Assembly: GCA_016302215.1 (NCBI GenBank)
Contig: JAEDNZ010000089.1
Span: 1 to 7,911, forward strand
From: Muribaculaceae bacterium
GTDB taxonomy: Bacteria; Bacteroidota; Bacteroidia; Bacteroidales; Muribaculaceae
Direction of reading: 5' to 3'
DNA: 7,911 bases
In this document: piece after piece, positions 6,331 through 7,911 of the stretch
How the letters are laid out: the number at the start of each line of letters is the position of its first letter
How positions within the stretch are numbered: position 1 is the first letter of the stretch
Notes under the pieces: model-generated
Told to the model about the DNA's origin: nothing
Database searches by the model: none
The model's input: only the letters and a program-made list of their open reading frames with translations
Position numbers and translations under genes: made by a program

Positions 6331-6362
6331 TTTGCTAAATTGATATATTTTTGCTAACTTTG
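6331..6362 (+). promoter_or_regulatory. Bacteroidota-type promoter for the NhaC gene
   Basis: TAACTTTG at 6355-6362 fits TAnnTTTG, and TTTG at 6331-6334 is exactly 20 bases upstream as the -33 element. The 8-mer TTTGCTAA occurs twice (6331-6338 and 6350-6357), once on each element. The predicted leader before the ATG is about 25 bases. Confidence 0.8.
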
Positions 6363-6393
6363 CCACTCCAATCAACGGTTACAATAATATTCA

Positions 6394-7848
6394 ATGCAGG
6401 TAAAAAAATTGTTGCCCATCACGGCGAGCAAGTCGCCGTCGCCGGCCGCAGCTATGATTCCTATCGGGGTGCTCATCCTTGGCTTGGTGGCCATCGTCTA
6501 TTATGCCGGTGCCGGCGCCATCGCTGACTATGCTCCGGTGATTTTGCTCTCTGTCTCGGCGCTCGCATTTATCGAGAGCCTCGTGTGCGGCACCGTGAGC
6601 CGCCGCAGCCTCCGCGTGGGCTTTACGCGCAGCGCGCGCCAGATATTGCCCACAGTGCCCATGCTCATTTGCATCGCTATGATTTCCACGGCCTGGATGG
6701 CATCAGGCGTGGTGCCCACGCTCGTAGATTACGGCCTACAGGCATTAAGCCCGCAATTCTTTTTGGCCACCACATGTGCCGTAGCAGCTGTCGTCTCGGT
6801 CGTCACCGGCTCCTCGTGGACCACCATTGCCACAATAGGCATCGCCTTCATGGGCATTGGCACCACAATGGGATACTCTCCCGGATGGATAGCCGGAGCG
6901 GTGATATCGGGCGCTTACTTCGGCGACAAAGTGTCGCCGCTGAGCGATACCACCGTGCTTGCCTCTTCCACCTGCGGCGTTGATATCTTCACCCATATAC
7001 GCTATCTCATGGTCACCACCGTGCCGGCTATGATTATAGCCCTGGTTACCTTCGTCATTGTGGGCTGCACATACGACCTCTCCGATGCCACTTACACCGA
7101 CAGCATTGCCTCGGCCCTCGCCGCTCAATATCAGCTGTCGCCGTTCACGCTGCTGATACCATTATCCACCATCATTCTCATCGCTCTGAGAGTGCCCTCG
7201 CTGCCTATACTCTTTGCCGCGGCCGTGGCCGGCGTCATCGGCATATACGTCTTCCAGGGACACAATGCGCCCGACCTGCTACAGGTGCCGGCATTGCTCT
7301 GGCATGGCAACGATGTATCCACCGGCTCGGATATCGTGGATAGCTTGGTCGCCACCGGAGGCATCTCCGGCATCACCTCTATCATATTGTTGGTGCTCAG
7401 CGCCATGGTCTTCGGCGCCGTGATGATGGGCACCGGCATGCTTGCCACACTTTCGGCTGCTATCACCACACGCCTGCGCAAGCGCACATCTATCGTAGGC
7501 ACCACCCTCGGCAGCGGTGTAGCAATGAACATCTGTAGCGCCGACCAATACCTCGCAATCATACTCACCGGCAATATGTATCGCCACGTGTATCGCCGCT
7601 TCCGCCTCGAGAACCGCCTCCTCAGCCGCACCCTTGAGGACTCCGTCTCGGTCACTTCGGTGCTCGTGCCTTGGAACTCCTGCGGCATCACCCAAGCCAC
7701 CGTCCTTTCAGTGCCCACATTCGAGTATCTCCCTTACTGCGTCTTTAATTACGTCACACCCGTAGTCTCGGTCATCGTGGCCTGGAGCGGGTATCGCATC
7801 GCCGATGCCGTGATGCCGCGCAAGGTAGCCTCAGCCCCCTGCTGCTGA
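6394..7848 (+). CDS. nhaC: NhaC-family Na+/H+ antiporter
   Basis: This is an inner-membrane carrier expected to expel sodium in exchange for protons, serving pH and salt balance. The 484 residues are almost wholly hydrophobic, with about 11-12 membrane segments from about residue 22 to 470. Family signatures are clear: GSSWTTIATIGIAFMGIG (139-156) and GAYFGDKVSPLSDTTVLAS (173-191), the latter with Asp178 and Asp185 in the likely ion path. A C-terminal half repeat includes GSGVAMNICSADQY (373-386) and VLVPWNSCG (423-431). The ATG at 6394 follows a good promoter by about 31 bases. Met21 at 6454 is a less likely start. NhaC-like proteins also include malate/lactate exchangers (MleN type), so the exact substrate is not certain. 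It stands alone with its own promoter. Confidence 0.9.
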   Translation: MQVKKLLPITASKSPSPAAAMIPIGVLILGLVAIVYYAGAGAIADYAPVILLSVSALAFIESLVCGTVSRRSLRVGFTRSARQILPTVPMLICIAMISTAWMASGVVPTLVDYGLQALSPQFFLATTCAVAAVVSVVTGSSWTTIATIGIAFMGIGTTMGYSPGWIAGAVISGAYFGDKVSPLSDTTVLASSTCGVDIFTHIRYLMVTTVPAMIIALVTFVIVGCTYDLSDATYTDSIASALAAQYQLSPFTLLIPLSTIILIALRVPSLPILFAAAVAGVIGIYVFQGHNAPDLLQVPALLWHGNDVSTGSDIVDSLVATGGISGITSIILLVLSAMVFGAVMMGTGMLATLSAAITTRLRKRTSIVGTTLGSGVAMNICSADQYLAIILTGNMYRHVYRRFRLENRLLSRTLEDSVSVTSVLVPWNSCGITQATVLSVPTFEYLPYCVFNYVTPVVSVIVAWSGYRIADAVMPRKVASAPCC

Positions 7849-7867
7849 CCCCGCTACTCAGCAGCGG
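7839..7867 (+). terminator. Hairpin enclosing the nhaC stop codon
   Basis: GCTGCTGA (7841-7848), which includes the TGA stop, pairs perfectly with TCAGCAGC (7858-7865). Two further pairs, one of them T-G, lie outside (7839-7840 with 7866-7867), and the loop has nine bases. A smaller alternative stem CCGCT/AGCGG (7851-7855 with 7863-7867) competes. No T-run follows, so it may be a weak terminator or a 3' end that protects the mRNA. Nothing else is recognised between 7868 and the window end. Confidence 0.4.
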
Positions 7868-7911
7868 TAAATGTTGCACTTTAAGCTCTAATCGGAAGAA
7901 GTGGGTTAATT

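Noticed and set aside
7131..7718. 195-codon minus-strand frame inside nhaC
   Set aside because: Its composition is that of a shadow of the hydrophobic antiporter gene, with no start signal or promoter.

Overview
The window is an ordinary core-genome segment of a Bacteroidota member, most likely order Bacteroidales. A Muribaculaceae-like origin is possible but is only an impression from protein style. Four signs point to the phylum. Upstream regions carry the Bacteroidota promoter form (TTG or TTTG, about 19-20 bases, then TAnnTTTG). Start codons follow A-rich leaders with no Shine-Dalgarno sequence. A 57-residue Hc1-type histone-like protein is present. The Tgt enzyme lacks the zinc cysteines, which I recall being usual in this phylum. 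All eight genes are on the plus strand and all look intact.

Layout. Positions 1-125 hold a promoter and a leader with a perfect 16-base palindrome. Positions 126-3452 hold a translation cluster: thrS (threonyl-tRNA synthetase), infC (IF3), rpmI (L35) and rplT (L20). A strong intrinsic terminator closes it at 3480-3517. Two spacers inside the cluster look structured: a hairpin before rpmI, and 132 bases between rpmI and rplT with repeated GCCGGC blocks that can pair in mutually exclusive ways. The second is a candidate L20 feedback site.

Positions 3559-3896 form a self-contained unit: promoter, small histone-like gene, a long 3' hairpin and a weak terminator. Positions 3943-6245 hold a second promoter followed by tgt (queuosine tRNA modification) and an LptF/LptG-family permease (lipopolysaccharide export), probably co-transcribed. 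Positions 6331-7848 hold a well-formed promoter and an NhaC-family Na+/H+ antiporter whose stop codon lies in a hairpin.

How the genes work together. The first cluster supplies tRNA charging, initiation and two 50S proteins. The tgt product modifies tRNA. The permease serves the outer membrane, and the antiporter handles sodium and pH. No mobile element, CRISPR array, tRNA or rRNA gene, or defence system is visible, and I found no convincing undescribed system. The points most worth a second look are the rpmI-rplT spacer, the structured 3' region of the histone-like gene, and the missing zinc site in Tgt.
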